A DNA stretch of 64,000 nt from Sporichthyaceae bacterium (GCA_036269075.1 DATASX010000018.1:62001-126000), one strand, 5' to 3'; shown: positions 44,656 to 54,049, counted from the stretch's first letter. Made by a program: numbers and translations. Notes: generated by a model from the sequence alone, not told the origin.

Positions 44656-45516
44656 ATGTCGATGCCGCCCGCCCGTCGTCGGACCGCTCTGGTCGCCTCG
44701 GTCCTTGCCGTGAGCCTTCTTGGCACCGGCTGCAGCCTGAAGAAGTCCTCCAACAACAGTGCTCCGCCGCCGGCCCCCATCACGAGCGTGGCGCCGTCGG
44801 ACTCGGCGAGCCCGACGCCGTCGGCCAGCTCCGGCCCGGTCACCGGCAAGCTCACGGTGCTGGCCGCCGCGTCGCTGACCGACGTCTTCCAGCAGTTGAA
44901 GACCGTGTTCCAGCAGCAGAACCCCGGCGTGGACGTCGAGTTCAGCTTCGGCGGATCCTCCACACTGGCCCAGCAGATCGTGGCCAAGGCGCCGGCCGAC
45001 GTGTTCGCGGCCGCCTCGCCGACCACGATGAAGACGGTCACCGACGCCGGTGACGCGGTCGGCACCCCGGTCAACTTCGTCAGCAACATCCTCGAGATCG
45101 CCGTGCCGACCAGCAACCCGGCCAACATCGCTTCGCTGTCCGACCTGGCCAAGTCCGGCGTCAAGGTGGCGGTGTGCGCACCGGCCGTCCCGTGCGGCGC
45201 CGCGGCCCAGAAGGTGTTCACCGCCGCCAACCTGACCGTCACCCCGGCGACCCAGGAGCAGGACGTGACCGGCGTGCTGACCAAGGTCGAGTCCGGTGAG
45301 GTCGACGCCGGCCTGGTTTACCAGACCGACGTCAAACGCGCCGCCGGCAAGGTGAAGGGCATCGACTTCCCCGAGGCCTCCGCGGCGGTCAACGAGTACC
45401 CGATCGCCGCGCTTACCACCGCGGCCAACCCCGCGGCCGCGGCCGCGTGGGTTGCCTTCATCACCGGAGCGCAGGCCCGGCAGATCCTCCAGGACGCCGG
45501 CTTCCAGAACCCGTGA
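44656..45516 (+). CDS. modA: Molybdate-binding lipoprotein
   Basis: This 286-residue substrate-binding protein has a lipoprotein signal peptide (lipobox LLGTGC near residue 24), a Ser/Pro linker and a ModA-type periplasmic-binding fold starting LTVLAAASLTDVFQQL. The segment FSFGGSSTLAQQI and the later ALTTAANPAAAAAWVAFI are typical. It captures molybdate outside the membrane for ModBC. AAGGAGA lies before the ATG. The stop overlaps modB by 4 bases (GTGA). Confidence 0.95.
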   Translation: MSMPPARRRTALVASVLAVSLLGTGCSLKKSSNNSAPPPAPITSVAPSDSASPTPSASSGPVTGKLTVLAAASLTDVFQQLKTVFQQQNPGVDVEFSFGGSSTLAQQIVAKAPADVFAAASPTTMKTVTDAGDAVGTPVNFVSNILEIAVPTSNPANIASLSDLAKSGVKVAVCAPAVPCGAAAQKVFTAANLTVTPATQEQDVTGVLTKVESGEVDAGLVYQTDVKRAAGKVKGIDFPEASAAVNEYPIAALTTAANPAAAAAWVAFITGAQARQILQDAGFQNP

Positions 45517-46361
45517 CGGTCCGTCAGGAGGACGGCGGGACAGAAGCTCCGAGACCCGCGACGGGCCGGTGGACGACCGGCCCGTCACGGATTCCGCCGG
45601 TGCTGATCCTGCCCGCGCTGCTCGGATTGGCGTTCCTGATCGTCCCCCTTCTCGGCCTTCTCAGCCGAGCCCCGTGGCACACCATGCCGCATCGCCTGAC
45701 CGAGCGGACGGTGCGTGAGGCGCTGCGACTGTCGTTGGAGACCGCGACCCTGGCGACCGGGGTCGCCCTCTTGCTCGGGGTGCCGTTGGCCGTGGTGCTG
45801 GCCTACGGCCGGTTCCCGGGCCGAACGCTGCTGCGGGCGGTGGTCACCGTCCCCCTGGTACTGCCGCCGGTGGTCGGCGGTGTCGCCCTGCTCTCCGCGC
45901 TTGGGCGGACCGGGATCCTGGGCAAGTACCTGTACGAACGCACTCACTACTCGTTGCCGTTCACCACGACCGCGGTGGTGGTGGCCGAGGCCTTCGTCTC
46001 GATGCCGTTCCTGGTGATCGCGGTGGAGGGCGCGTTGCGCGGCGTGGACCCGCGGTACGCCGAGGCCGCCGCGACCCTCGGTTCGCGTCGCTGGCACACG
46101 TTCCGGACAGTGACGCTGCCGTTGGTCATGCCCGGCGTGCTGGCCGGGTCCGTGCTGTGCTGGGCGCGGGCACTGGGCGAGTTCGGTGCCACGATCACGT
46201 TCGCCGGCAGCTTCCCGGGCACCACGCAGACCATGCCGTTGGCCGTCTACCAGGCGTTGGAGTCCGATCCGGCCGCCGCGATCGTGCTGAGCCTGGTGCT
46301 GCTCGCGGTCTCGGTGATCGTGCTGGCCGCGTTGCGCGAGCGGTGGATCAACCCGACGTGA
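45513..46361 (+). CDS. modB: Molybdate ABC transporter permease
   Basis: This 282-residue permease has about six membrane helices and the inner-membrane coupling (EAA) loop EAAATLGSRRWHTFRTVTLP. The opening helix is PPVLILPALLGLAFLIVPLL. It forms the channel with ModC for molybdate uptake. The GTG overlaps the modA stop and its own stop overlaps modC (both GTGA), so the three genes are tightly coupled. Confidence 0.95.
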   Translation: MTVRQEDGGTEAPRPATGRWTTGPSRIPPVLILPALLGLAFLIVPLLGLLSRAPWHTMPHRLTERTVREALRLSLETATLATGVALLLGVPLAVVLAYGRFPGRTLLRAVVTVPLVLPPVVGGVALLSALGRTGILGKYLYERTHYSLPFTTTAVVVAEAFVSMPFLVIAVEGALRGVDPRYAEAAATLGSRRWHTFRTVTLPLVMPGVLAGSVLCWARALGEFGATITFAGSFPGTTQTMPLAVYQALESDPAAAIVLSLVLLAVSVIVLAALRERWINPT

Positions 46362-47431
46362 CCGAGCTTGCGGAGCACCGGCGGACCGTCCTGGCCGCGC
46401 GCATTGAGGTGCGTCGCGACCGGTTCGAGCTGAACCTCGATCTGGACGTCGCGGCCGGTGAGACGTTGGCGCTGCTCGGCCCCAACGGCGCCGGAAAGAG
46501 CACGACGTTGCGGGTGCTGGCCGGGTTGCTCCGCTCTGGGTCCGGGCGCGTCGAACTGTCCGGCGTCGTGCTCGACGACGAGGCCCACCACGTCCCGGCC
46601 GAGCGCCGCCGCATCGGCATGGTCTTCCAGGACTACCGGCTGTTCCCGCACCTGTCGACGTTGGACAACGTGGCCTTCGGTCTGCGCGCGCGGGGCACGG
46701 CCCGCCGCGAGGCCCGCCGGGTCGCCGGCGTTTGGCTCGAGCGGGTCGGGTTGAGCGCGTTCGCGAGTCGCCGACCGTCCACCCTGTCCGGCGGCCAGGC
46801 ACAGCGGGTGGCGCTGGCCCGGGCGCTGGCCCCGCAGCCCCAACTGCTCCTGCTCGACGAGCCGTTGGCCGCGCTGGACGCCGCGACCCGCGCCGACCTG
46901 CGCGCCGACCTGCGTCAGCACCTCGGCTCGTTCGGCGGGGCCGGAATTCTGGTGACCCACGACCCGTTGGACGCGATGGTCCTGGCCGAGCAGGTGATCG
47001 TCCTCGAGGACGGTGCGGTCGTGCAACGCGGACCGGTCGCCGAGGTGGCCCGCCGCCCGCAGACCGAGTACGTCGCCCGGCTGGTCGGGCTGAATCTGTA
47101 CCAGGGCACCGCGGCCGGCACCGTGGTGCTGCTGCCCGGCGGGTTCGAGATGGCCACGCACGAAGCGGCGCACGGCAAGGTCTACGTGGCGTTCCCGCCC
47201 AACGCGGTCTCGGTTTTCCGGGAACGTCCGCAGGGCAGCCCGCGAAATGTCATGCCGGCCACGGTGGCCGACGTCGAGATGCACGGGGGCGTCGTCCGGG
47301 TCCGGTTGGCCGGGCCGCAGACGGTGCTGGCCGACGTCACCGCGGCGGCCGTGGCCGACCTCGGCCTGGTGCCGGGTTGCGAGGTCTGGTGGGCGGTCAA
47401 GGCCACCGAGACCCAGGTGTACCCAGCCTGA
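46358..47431 (+). CDS. modC: Molybdate ABC transporter ATPase with Mop domain
   Basis: This 357-residue ATPase has Walker A GPNGAGKSTT, signature LSGGQAQRVALARALA, Walker B LLLLDEPLAALD and the H-loop VTHDPLDA. The last 80 residues form a TOBE domain (GSPRNVMPATVADVEMHGGV). It powers molybdate import by ModB. The GTG overlaps the modB stop. Downstream, the SppA gene starts 78 bases later and may be read through. Confidence 0.95.
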   Translation: MTELAEHRRTVLAARIEVRRDRFELNLDLDVAAGETLALLGPNGAGKSTTLRVLAGLLRSGSGRVELSGVVLDDEAHHVPAERRRIGMVFQDYRLFPHLSTLDNVAFGLRARGTARREARRVAGVWLERVGLSAFASRRPSTLSGGQAQRVALARALAPQPQLLLLDEPLAALDAATRADLRADLRQHLGSFGGAGILVTHDPLDAMVLAEQVIVLEDGAVVQRGPVAEVARRPQTEYVARLVGLNLYQGTAAGTVVLLPGGFEMATHEAAHGKVYVAFPPNAVSVFRERPQGSPRNVMPATVADVEMHGGVVRVRLAGPQTVLADVTAAAVADLGLVPGCEVWWAVKATETQVYPA

Positions 47432-47508
47432 CCCCGGCCCCGGATCCCCCGCACGCCATGGGAAGTGGCACCGCTGCGAGGGATCACAGCTGCGAGGGAT
47501 ACTGCGAC

Positions 47509-49170
47509 GTGGACCTTCCCCTGCCCGGCCGTGACCGGTGGCTGCTCGAGCTCGACCTGACCCGCCCGATGTTCGACCCGCCGCCGACCTCACCGGTGGC
47601 GCGGGTGACCCAGCGCGGGACGCCGGTGGTGCGGACGACGTTGGCCGCGCTGCGGCGGGCGGGCGCGGACTCCTCCGTGGTCGGGCTGATCGTGCGCACC
47701 GGTGGGCCGCCGCAGCCGCTGGCCACCGCCCAGGAGCTTCGCACGGGGCTGGCGGGATTCCGGGCGGCGGGCAAACCGGTGTGGGCCTGGGCCGAGTCGT
47801 TCGGCGAGTACGGCCGCGGGACCGTCGCCTATCTGCTGGCCAGCGTGGCCGACCGGATCTGGCTGCAACCGTCCGGGGACGTGGCGCTGACCGGGGTGGC
47901 CGTCGAGGCCACCTTCGTCCGGGAGGGGCTCGACCGGCTCGGCGTCGCCACCCAGTTCGGCGCCCGGCACGAGTACAAGAACGCCCCGAACCTGTTCACC
48001 GAGACCGGCTTCACCGACGCCCACCGCCAGGGGGTCACCGCGCTGGTCGAGTCGATCGCCGAGCAAGTCGTCGCCACGGTGGCAGCTGCCCGCGGGCTGT
48101 CCGGCGACGCCGTGCGGGAGTGCGTCGACACCGCCCCGCTGGACGCCACGGCCGCGTTGGCCGCCGGCCTGGTCGACCGCCTCGGCTACCGCGACGAGGT
48201 CTACGCGGAGATACGTCGCGAGCTCGGCGACGTCGAGCTGCGCAGCCTCGCCCATTACGGGCCCGGCCCGGGCCGGCGCGAGACGCTGCGGCGGGTCGTG
48301 CGCCGCGACCGGCGCCAGGTCGGGCTGATCGACGTCTCCGGCACGATCCGGCTGGGCAGCGACGGCCGCGGCGGGCAGTCCCGGTCGGCCGGCTCCGACC
48401 GGGTCTGCGCGGCCCTGCGCGCCGCGGCCCGGAACGAGAACGTCGCCGCGGTGGTGCTCCGGGTCGACTCCCCCGGTGGCTCCTACGTCGCCTCCGACAC
48501 CATCTGGCGGGCCACCGCCCAGCTGGGCAAGCCGCTGGTGGTCTCGATGGCCCGGACGGCCGCCTCGGGCGGGTACTTCGTGGCGATGTCCGCCGACCGG
48601 ATCGTGGCGCTGCCCGGGACGCTGACCGGCTCGATCGGGGTGTTCGGCGGCAAGTTCACGATCGGTGAGCTGCTGAACCGGCTGGGCGTGCGATACGACG
48701 CGGTGAGCGTCGGCCGGCGGGCGCTGCACCACTCGAGCCGGCAGCCGTGGGACTCCGACCAACTGGCCGCGATGGAGGCCTCGCTGGACCGCATCTACGC
48801 CGACTTCACCGGCAAGGTGGCCGCCGCCCGGGGCCTGGACGCGGCCGCGGTCGACGCGGTGGCCCGGGGCCGGGTCTGGACCGGAGCGGATGCCTTGCGC
48901 CACGGCCTGGTCGACGAGCTCGGCGGGCTGGCGGAGGCCGGCGCCGCGGCCCGACGGCTGGCCGGGTTGCCGGCCAACGCCCCGGTGCGCCAGCTGCCCG
49001 CGCCGCACCCGCTGGCGGCCCTGCGGACCCCACGGTCCAGCGAGGACCCGCGGGCTGCGGCCGGCTCGCTCTGGGTGGCGGGCTGGGGGTCGTGGAGTCA
49101 ACTGGCCGAATCGCTGCGGCTGCCCGTCGCCGGTCCGCTGACCGTCCCGTTCGGGGTGGTCGTCGGCTGA
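47509..49170 (+). CDS. sppA: Signal peptide peptidase SppA, long (67K) type
   Basis: This 553-residue protease has two tandem S49 domains. The N-terminal half carries the general-base lysine in HEYKNAPNLF near residue 157; the C-terminal half carries the nucleophile in DSPGGSY near residue 326, matching the E. coli Lys/Ser dyad. No signal peptide is obvious. It degrades leftover signal peptides at the membrane. The GTG at 47509 is chosen; an ATG at 47458 would add 17 residues. A 12-base GCTGCGAGGGAT repeat lies just upstream. Confidence 0.9.
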   Translation: MDLPLPGRDRWLLELDLTRPMFDPPPTSPVARVTQRGTPVVRTTLAALRRAGADSSVVGLIVRTGGPPQPLATAQELRTGLAGFRAAGKPVWAWAESFGEYGRGTVAYLLASVADRIWLQPSGDVALTGVAVEATFVREGLDRLGVATQFGARHEYKNAPNLFTETGFTDAHRQGVTALVESIAEQVVATVAAARGLSGDAVRECVDTAPLDATAALAAGLVDRLGYRDEVYAEIRRELGDVELRSLAHYGPGPGRRETLRRVVRRDRRQVGLIDVSGTIRLGSDGRGGQSRSAGSDRVCAALRAAARNENVAAVVLRVDSPGGSYVASDTIWRATAQLGKPLVVSMARTAASGGYFVAMSADRIVALPGTLTGSIGVFGGKFTIGELLNRLGVRYDAVSVGRRALHHSSRQPWDSDQLAAMEASLDRIYADFTGKVAAARGLDAAAVDAVARGRVWTGADALRHGLVDELGGLAEAGAAARRLAGLPANAPVRQLPAPHPLAALRTPRSSEDPRAAAGSLWVAGWGSWSQLAESLRLPVAGPLTVPFGVVVG

Positions 49171-49457
49171 GGGCGTGGTCCGGACGGCCATCCGGAGCTC
49201 CCGGCGGTTGGTTCGCGTGTGCTGGGGAACAGCTATAGGCAAGGAGCCTGGAAATTCGGTGGCGCGGCGACCGAACCACCGGTATCCAGGTGTCGAATGG
49301 AAACGGAACGACCTCGTACTCCGATGTTCGGACAAGACGGCAGCAGTGGTTACCGGCAAGTACGCGGGAATTCTTGCTGCCTCCGGATCGTTGGAGTCGG
49401 GGGCGAAGGGATCCGGCCGCACGGTCGGAGCCTCGGCCCGGAAGGTGAGCGAGACCT

Positions 49458-49826
49458 ATGAGTGAGCGCGCACTGCGCGGTTCGCGACTCGGTTCCACCA
49501 GCTACGAGACCGACCGCGACATCGAACTGGCCCCGCGTCGGATCGTTCATTACGACTGCCCCAAGGGTCACCACCTCCAGGTCCCGTTCTCGACCGAGGC
49601 CGACGAGGTACCGGTCGTCTGGGAGTGCCGTGTCTGCGGGTCCCTGGCGATGCGTTCGGACGGCGAGTCACGCGACGACAAGAAGGCCAAGCCCCCGCGG
49701 ACGCACTGGGACATGTTGCTGGAGCGCCGCACCCGCGAGGAGCTCGAGGAGATCCTCGCCGAGCGGCTGGCGGTCCTGCGCGCCGGCGGCATCCAGGGCT
49801 ACAACGGTGGTCGCAAGACGGCCTAA
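49458..49826 (+). CDS. rbpA: RNA polymerase-binding protein RbpA
   Basis: This 122-residue actinobacterial transcription factor binds RNA polymerase and group 1 and some group 2 sigma factors and stabilises open promoter complexes. The RbpA core (YETDRDIELAPRRIVHYDC) and the Cys/His zinc-like site (DCPKGHH; WECRVCG) are visible, as is the C-terminal sigma-interaction helix. GGAAGGTGAGCG precedes the ATG. Its TAA overlaps the TAG of the convergent fxsA gene within the same 4 bases. Confidence 0.95.
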   Translation: MSERALRGSRLGSTSYETDRDIELAPRRIVHYDCPKGHHLQVPFSTEADEVPVVWECRVCGSLAMRSDGESRDDKKAKPPRTHWDMLLERRTREELEEILAERLAVLRAGGIQGYNGGRKTA

Positions 49827-50314
49827 CGGCCGAACGGCGGCTGCGGGCCGTCGTCGATCACTTCACCGCTGACGACGCGGCCGCCTGGTTTCGGGCGGCC
49901 GCTTTCGCGTTTGCCCGGCTGCGGGCCGCCGCGGGCTCCCGGCGGCCCGACGATCTGTACCCGGCTCGCCGCCCAACGGACCACCGAGCCGCGGACCAGT
50001 GGTCGGGTGAACGGCAGCACCAGCAGGTAGCCGACGATGTCGGTCAGGAAGCCCGGCGCGATCAGCAAGGTTCCGCCGATGAGCACCAATGCGCCGTCGG
50101 CCAGCTCCCGGGTGGGCATCCGCCCGGCCGCCAGCGTCTGCATCAGCGCCTGCCAGGCACGGCGACCCTCGTGGCGGATCAGCCAGGCGCCGATCACGCC
50201 GTCGGCGATCAGCAGCAGGATGGTCGGTCCCGCGCCGATCGTCTCGCCGACCTTGACGATCACGTAGATCTCCGCGATCGGCACGAGCAGCAGCGCCAGA
50301 ATCAAGCCGGGCAT
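49823..50314 (-). CDS. fxsA: FxsA-family membrane protein
   Basis: This 163-residue protein has the FxsA signature (AEIYVIVKVGETIGAGPTI; GFLTDIVGYLLVLP) in about four membrane helices, then a basic Gly/Pro-rich cytoplasmic tail. Overproduced E. coli FxsA relieves F-plasmid exclusion of phage T7; the normal function is unknown. It lies 52 bases downstream of lnt and may be co-transcribed. It shares its last four bases with rbpA. Confidence 0.88.
   Translation of the reverse strand: MPGLILALLLVPIAEIYVIVKVGETIGAGPTILLLIADGVIGAWLIRHEGRRAWQALMQTLAAGRMPTRELADGALVLIGGTLLIAPGFLTDIVGYLLVLPFTRPLVRGSVVRWAASRVQIVGPPGARGGPQPGKRESGRPKPGGRVVSGEVIDDGPQPPFGR
49877..49902 (+). terminator. Hairpin inside fxsA, probable rbpA terminator
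   Basis: GCGGCCGCC (49877-49885) and GGCGGCCGC (49894-49902) form a 9-base stem with an 8-base loop, followed by TTTCGCGTTT, about 50 bases past the rbpA stop. Since the genes overlap tail to tail, this coding-region hairpin may end rbpA transcripts. Confidence 0.5.
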
Positions 50315-50366
50315 GAGGCAGGTCCTCCTCGGGCGCCGCCGGGTTCGCCAGGATTCCGGCGGGCTG

Positions 50367-51992
50367 CTACGGCGGTGCGGTGTCGGGTCCCTCGGGCAGG
50401 GCGACCTCCGCCGGTGCCGTGCTCCCGACGCTAGCCTCCTGTGCCGCCCGGCGTCGCCGCGGTGCGGCCAGAGCGGCGCAGGCCAGGGCCGCGAGGCTCA
50501 GGGCGGCTTCCGGCCACCCGCCCAGCCGGTCGGCCCAGGTGCTCCCGGACAGCAGCGGCACCTGGCTGACCACGACCTCCCGGGTGAACTCCTTGGTGCG
50601 GTGGCGCACCGTGCCGTCCGGGTCGATCACGGCGCTGATCCCACTGGTGGCGGCCACGACCACGGCCCGCCCGTGCGCGATCGCCTGCAGGCGGGTGATC
50701 GCCAACTGCTGCTGCGGCTGTCCGGTGCGGCCGTATGTGGCGTTGTTGGTCTGCACCACGATCACCCGGCCGCCGCCGCGGACCACGTCCCGGACCAGGC
50801 CGTCGTAGGCGATCTCGAAGCAGATGACGTCGCCGATCCGAGTGCTGCCGAGGTCGAGCACGCCCGGGGTGTGTCCGGCCTCGAAGTCGCGGGGCACCCG
50901 GTGGAACCGGGCGAACAGGGTGCTGACCAGGCCACGCATCGGCAGGTACTCGCCGAACGGCACCGGGTGGCGCTTGGTGTAGAACGCGCCGGGTCCGGTG
51001 TTCGGCGACCAGACAATTCCGACGTTGCGGACGTGGGTCGGTCCGGCGTCCAGCACCGCGCCGACCAGTGTCGGCGCCCCGATGTCGTCGACGGCCCCGT
51101 CGATCGCGAACTGGACCGGCAGGTGGCCGAAGGGGTCCATGTCGGAGGAGTTCTCCGGCCAGATCACCAAGTCCGGTTTCGGGGCCGTCCCGGCCCGTAC
51201 GGCCGTGGCCAGGTCGTGGGTCGCCTTGACGTGGTTGGCGAACACCACTTGCTGCTGCTGCGCGGTGTCGTACCCGGCTCGCGGCACGTTGCCCTGGACG
51301 AGCGCCGCCGTGGTCTGCGTTGGCCCGCCGTGCGTCACCGGCGCGAGCGCGGCGGTACCGAACACCGCACCGGCCGCCGCCACCGGCACCAGCGCCCGCA
51401 ATCGAACGGATCGGATCGCGCAGGCCGTCGCCGCCAGCGCCACCCCGACGCCGGCCACCGCCAGCGACACCAACGGCGAGCCGCCCAACGCGGCCAGTCG
51501 CACCAGCGGGCTGTCGGCCTGCGAGAACGCCAACCGGCCCCAGGGCAGCCCGCCGAAGGGCTCCCGGGCCCGCAGCGCCTCGACGCCGACCCAGAGGACG
51601 GCGTGCGCAACCGGCCAGGCCCGCCACCGCGAGGTCCAGGCCAGCACGGCGCCCAACGGCACCAGGAACGCCGCCTGCAGGCAGGCCAGCGCGAGCACCG
51701 CGTCCCAGCCGATCACGTGCAGCCAGCGCAGCAGCACCACGAAGAAGCCGAGCCCGAAGGCCAGACCGAGCACCCCGCCGCGCCGACCGGTCCGCCCCCG
51801 GGTGAGCAGACTCAGTGCCGCGACCGCGGCGAAGGCCAGCGGCCACAGGTCGAAGGGTGGGAAGGCCAGGGCCAGTGCGGCCCCGCTCACGGCCGCCGCG
51901 ACGACCCACGGCAGGCCCTCGAACCGGCGCCGCCGGTCCCGCACACCCGATCGTGAACGGCGCAATCGCAGCGTGGCGGCTCGCAGCATCAC
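50367..51992 (-). CDS. lnt: Apolipoprotein N-acyltransferase
   Basis: This 541-residue enzyme has an N-terminal membrane domain of about seven helices and a C-terminal nitrilase-like domain. The catalytic Glu is in IWPENSS (near residue 281), the Lys in YTKRHPVPFGEYLP (near 340) and the Cys in VICFEIAYDG (near 391). It adds the third acyl chain to lipoproteins, which several neighbours in this window need. The ATG is at 51992 in an Arg-rich start. It is divergent from the TauE gene. Confidence 0.93.
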   Translation of the reverse strand: MMLRAATLRLRRSRSGVRDRRRRFEGLPWVVAAAVSGAALALAFPPFDLWPLAFAAVAALSLLTRGRTGRRGGVLGLAFGLGFFVVLLRWLHVIGWDAVLALACLQAAFLVPLGAVLAWTSRWRAWPVAHAVLWVGVEALRAREPFGGLPWGRLAFSQADSPLVRLAALGGSPLVSLAVAGVGVALAATACAIRSVRLRALVPVAAAGAVFGTAALAPVTHGGPTQTTAALVQGNVPRAGYDTAQQQQVVFANHVKATHDLATAVRAGTAPKPDLVIWPENSSDMDPFGHLPVQFAIDGAVDDIGAPTLVGAVLDAGPTHVRNVGIVWSPNTGPGAFYTKRHPVPFGEYLPMRGLVSTLFARFHRVPRDFEAGHTPGVLDLGSTRIGDVICFEIAYDGLVRDVVRGGGRVIVVQTNNATYGRTGQPQQQLAITRLQAIAHGRAVVVAATSGISAVIDPDGTVRHRTKEFTREVVVSQVPLLSGSTWADRLGGWPEAALSLAALACAALAAPRRRRAAQEASVGSTAPAEVALPEGPDTAPP

Positions 51993-52082
51993 CGCGGCCT
52001 GCCTCCTGTCGCGCTCCCCACCTCAGCGTAAGGCCGACCGGTCGGGACGGTGCTTCCCGAGCACGGTCCGGCGGGCGCGGCT

Positions 52083-52131
52083 TTGGCGGGGCCCGCTAAA
52101 CTAAAGTACAGTTATCGAAATTGATTAACTG
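52083..52131 (+). promoter_or_regulatory. Promoter with overlapping palindrome upstream of TauE gene
   Basis: TTGGCG (52083-52088) and TACAGT (52107-52112) have an 18-base spacer. Perfect arms CAGTTA (52109-52114) and TAACTG (52126-52131), 11 bases apart, overlap the -10 element and the expected start point, as for a repressor site. The coding start is 25 bases further on. Confidence 0.55.
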
Positions 52132-52155
52132 CTCGGCCTCGTGCGGAGGAGCAAC

Positions 52156-53169
52156 GTGCACCTGGATCTGTGGATGTCCGTCGCCGGGCTGATCGTCGGC
52201 TTCGTCGTCGGGTTGACGGGCATGGGCGGCGGGGCGCTCATGACGCCGATCCTGGTCATCTTCTTCCACACCACCCCGCTGGCCGCGGTGTCCAGCGACC
52301 TGGTCGCCTCCCTGGTCATGAAGCCCATCGGTGGCAGCGTCCACCTGCGGCGGGGCACGGTGAACAAGCCGCTGGTCGGCTGGCTGTCGCTGGGGTCGAT
52401 CCCGGCCGCGTTCTGCGGCGTGCTCGTGCTGCGCGCTGTCGGGGGTAACAACTCCGGGGTCCAGCACACCGTCAAGCTCCTGCTCGGCATCACCTTGCTG
52501 GTCGCGGCCACCGGGATCGCGCTGCGGGCGCTGCTCTCGAAGCGGGCCCGGGCGCGCGGGACCACTCCGCCGCCGGTGGTCGTGAAGCCCATCCCGACGT
52601 TGCTGATCGGCCTGGTCGGCGGGTTGATCGTGGGCATGACCTCGGTCGGTTCCGGGTCGCTGATCATCGTCGCGCTGCTGTTCCTCTACCCGGGGCTGAC
52701 CACCGCGGAGATCGTCGGCACGGACCTGGTCCAGGCGATCCCGTTGGTCGGCTCGGCGGCCCTCGGCCACGTCATGTTCGGCGACCTCCGGATGGACCTG
52801 ACCTCCTCGGTGCTGCTCGGGGCGATCCCCGGCGTGTATGTCGGGGCCCGGTTCTCCGCGCAGGCCGCCCAGGGTGTGGTGCGCCGCGCGTTGGTCGCGG
52901 TGCTGGTGGTCTCGGCGCTCAAGTTGCTGGACGTCGGCAACGACGGCCTGCTCGGCGGCCTGGCGCTGCTCGGGGCGATCGGCCTGCCGCTGTGGGCGCT
53001 GGTGCGGCACACCGACGGGTTCTCGCGCCGCCCGGCACGGCTCGATGCGGGCGGCTTGGTGCGCCTGCTCGGTCGAGCGGCGGTCGGGGAACGCCGCCCA
53101 CGGCGGGATTCGGCCGCTGTGCGAAGGCCGGCGGCACGGCCGGTGAATCGGGCCGACACCCGCGCCTGA
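52156..53169 (+). CDS. TauE/SafE-family anion exporter
   Basis: This 337-residue membrane protein has about eight helices and the paired TauE/SafE signatures VGLTGMGGGALMTPIL near 20 and GMTSVGSGSLIIVALL near 160. The family exports sulfite, sulfoacetate or related anions. The last 50 residues are basic and probably cytoplasmic. The GTG at 52156 is preferred because GGAGGA lies 6 nt upstream; another GTG at 52141 is in frame. It has its own promoter with a palindrome, so a regulator elsewhere probably controls it. Confidence 0.88.
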   Translation: MHLDLWMSVAGLIVGFVVGLTGMGGGALMTPILVIFFHTTPLAAVSSDLVASLVMKPIGGSVHLRRGTVNKPLVGWLSLGSIPAAFCGVLVLRAVGGNNSGVQHTVKLLLGITLLVAATGIALRALLSKRARARGTTPPPVVVKPIPTLLIGLVGGLIVGMTSVGSGSLIIVALLFLYPGLTTAEIVGTDLVQAIPLVGSAALGHVMFGDLRMDLTSSVLLGAIPGVYVGARFSAQAAQGVVRRALVAVLVVSALKLLDVGNDGLLGGLALLGAIGLPLWALVRHTDGFSRRPARLDAGGLVRLLGRAAVGERRPRRDSAAVRRPAARPVNRADTRA

Positions 53170-53662
53170 GGCGGGCTGAACGCCGCGCCGGGCGGACCGC
53201 TGGTTTGCGGAGCCGCCCGGCGGCATCTGCTCATGTCCGCGTCCGCGACCTGCCGGCCGCTCGCGCAAGGAAGGCCCGGGAGCCCCTCGGACCGACTTCA
53301 GGCTCGCTGGTTGCGACCCTGCCGCCGTTGTCTAATGGGCGCCCGGACCCTTCCCGCGTTCAACCCCCGTTGCCCGACGCACCGTGCCTGCCCTGGCGAG
53401 CCGTTGACCGCACCGACATCGAGGTCACGACGCCGACCCCGGTCCACAATCGCCAGTTGATGCCCAGCTTCTCGGCGGGACGTTCACTTGGTTGACGCCG
53501 CAGAACGTACCGGTGTCGGCGACGCCGACTCAACCCGGCCGCGACCTGCGAAGATCCACAAAACCCGAGGTCAGCGACATGGGTTTGATGATCGAACCGT
53601 GGGTATTTGTTGGTGAATTGCGGCGTGTCGTCCTGATTTGCGTGCTCGTGTCGCGTAAGCGA
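53170..53662. other. Intergenic region, nothing clear
   Basis: About 490 bases between the convergent TauE and kal genes. Only shadow-like frames are present; no hairpin terminator, tRNA-like fold or repeat was recognised. The right end is slightly AT-richer. Confidence 0.5.
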
Positions 53663-54049
53663 TCACGGCACGACGACGACGGCGTTCGCCGAGGCGACTC
53701 GCAAGGGCGGGTCGAGCATCTCCCCTGCCGACTCGGAGCGTTCCGGAAAAGCCCGCCCGTGCACCTCGGCAACCAGTTCCAGGGTCCGGCTGCGGTTGCC
53801 CACGGCGACGATCGTCGCCCGGACCTCGATGACGTCGCCGGCCCGGACCGGGGCCGCGAACGTGACGTCGCGGTACCCGGCCAACAGCCCCTCGTCGCGG
53901 TCGGTCCGAAGGCAGATTTCCGTTGCCACGTCGCCGAAAAGTCCCATCACGTAGGCACCGTCGAGCAACGCGCCGCCGTAGTGCGCGTCGCGGTGCGAGA
54001 CGTAGCGGCGATGGGTGACGACCAGACCGACCCGCGAATCCTCGGTCAA
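53663..54049 (-). CDS. kal: 3-Aminobutyryl-CoA ammonia-lyase
   Basis: This 128-residue hotdog-fold protein matches Kal of the lysine fermentation pathway, which removes ammonia from 3-aminobutyryl-CoA to give crotonyl-CoA. The characteristic stretch DAHYGGALLDGAYVMGLFGD is present, with GDVATEI and APVRAGDVIEV following. It starts at a TTG that overlaps the kamE stop (TTGA). It is the last gene of the kdd-kamD-kamE-kal unit, which supports the name. Its size and core pattern differ from general thioesterases. Confidence 0.85.
   Translation of the reverse strand: MTEDSRVGLVVTHRRYVSHRDAHYGGALLDGAYVMGLFGDVATEICLRTDRDEGLLAGYRDVTFAAPVRAGDVIEVRATIVAVGNRSRTLELVAEVHGRAFPERSESAGEMLDPPLRVASANAVVVVP

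Noticed and set aside
49294-49340. Possible stress-sigma (SigR/SigH-type) promoter upstream of rbpA: GGAAC then GTT.
   Set aside because: The spacer is 16 bases, while SigR-type promoters use about 18; no second match. Too weak to call.
53330-53400. A GTTCAACCC-containing stretch looked like a tRNA T-arm.
   Set aside because: No acceptor, anticodon or D-arm could be folded around it.
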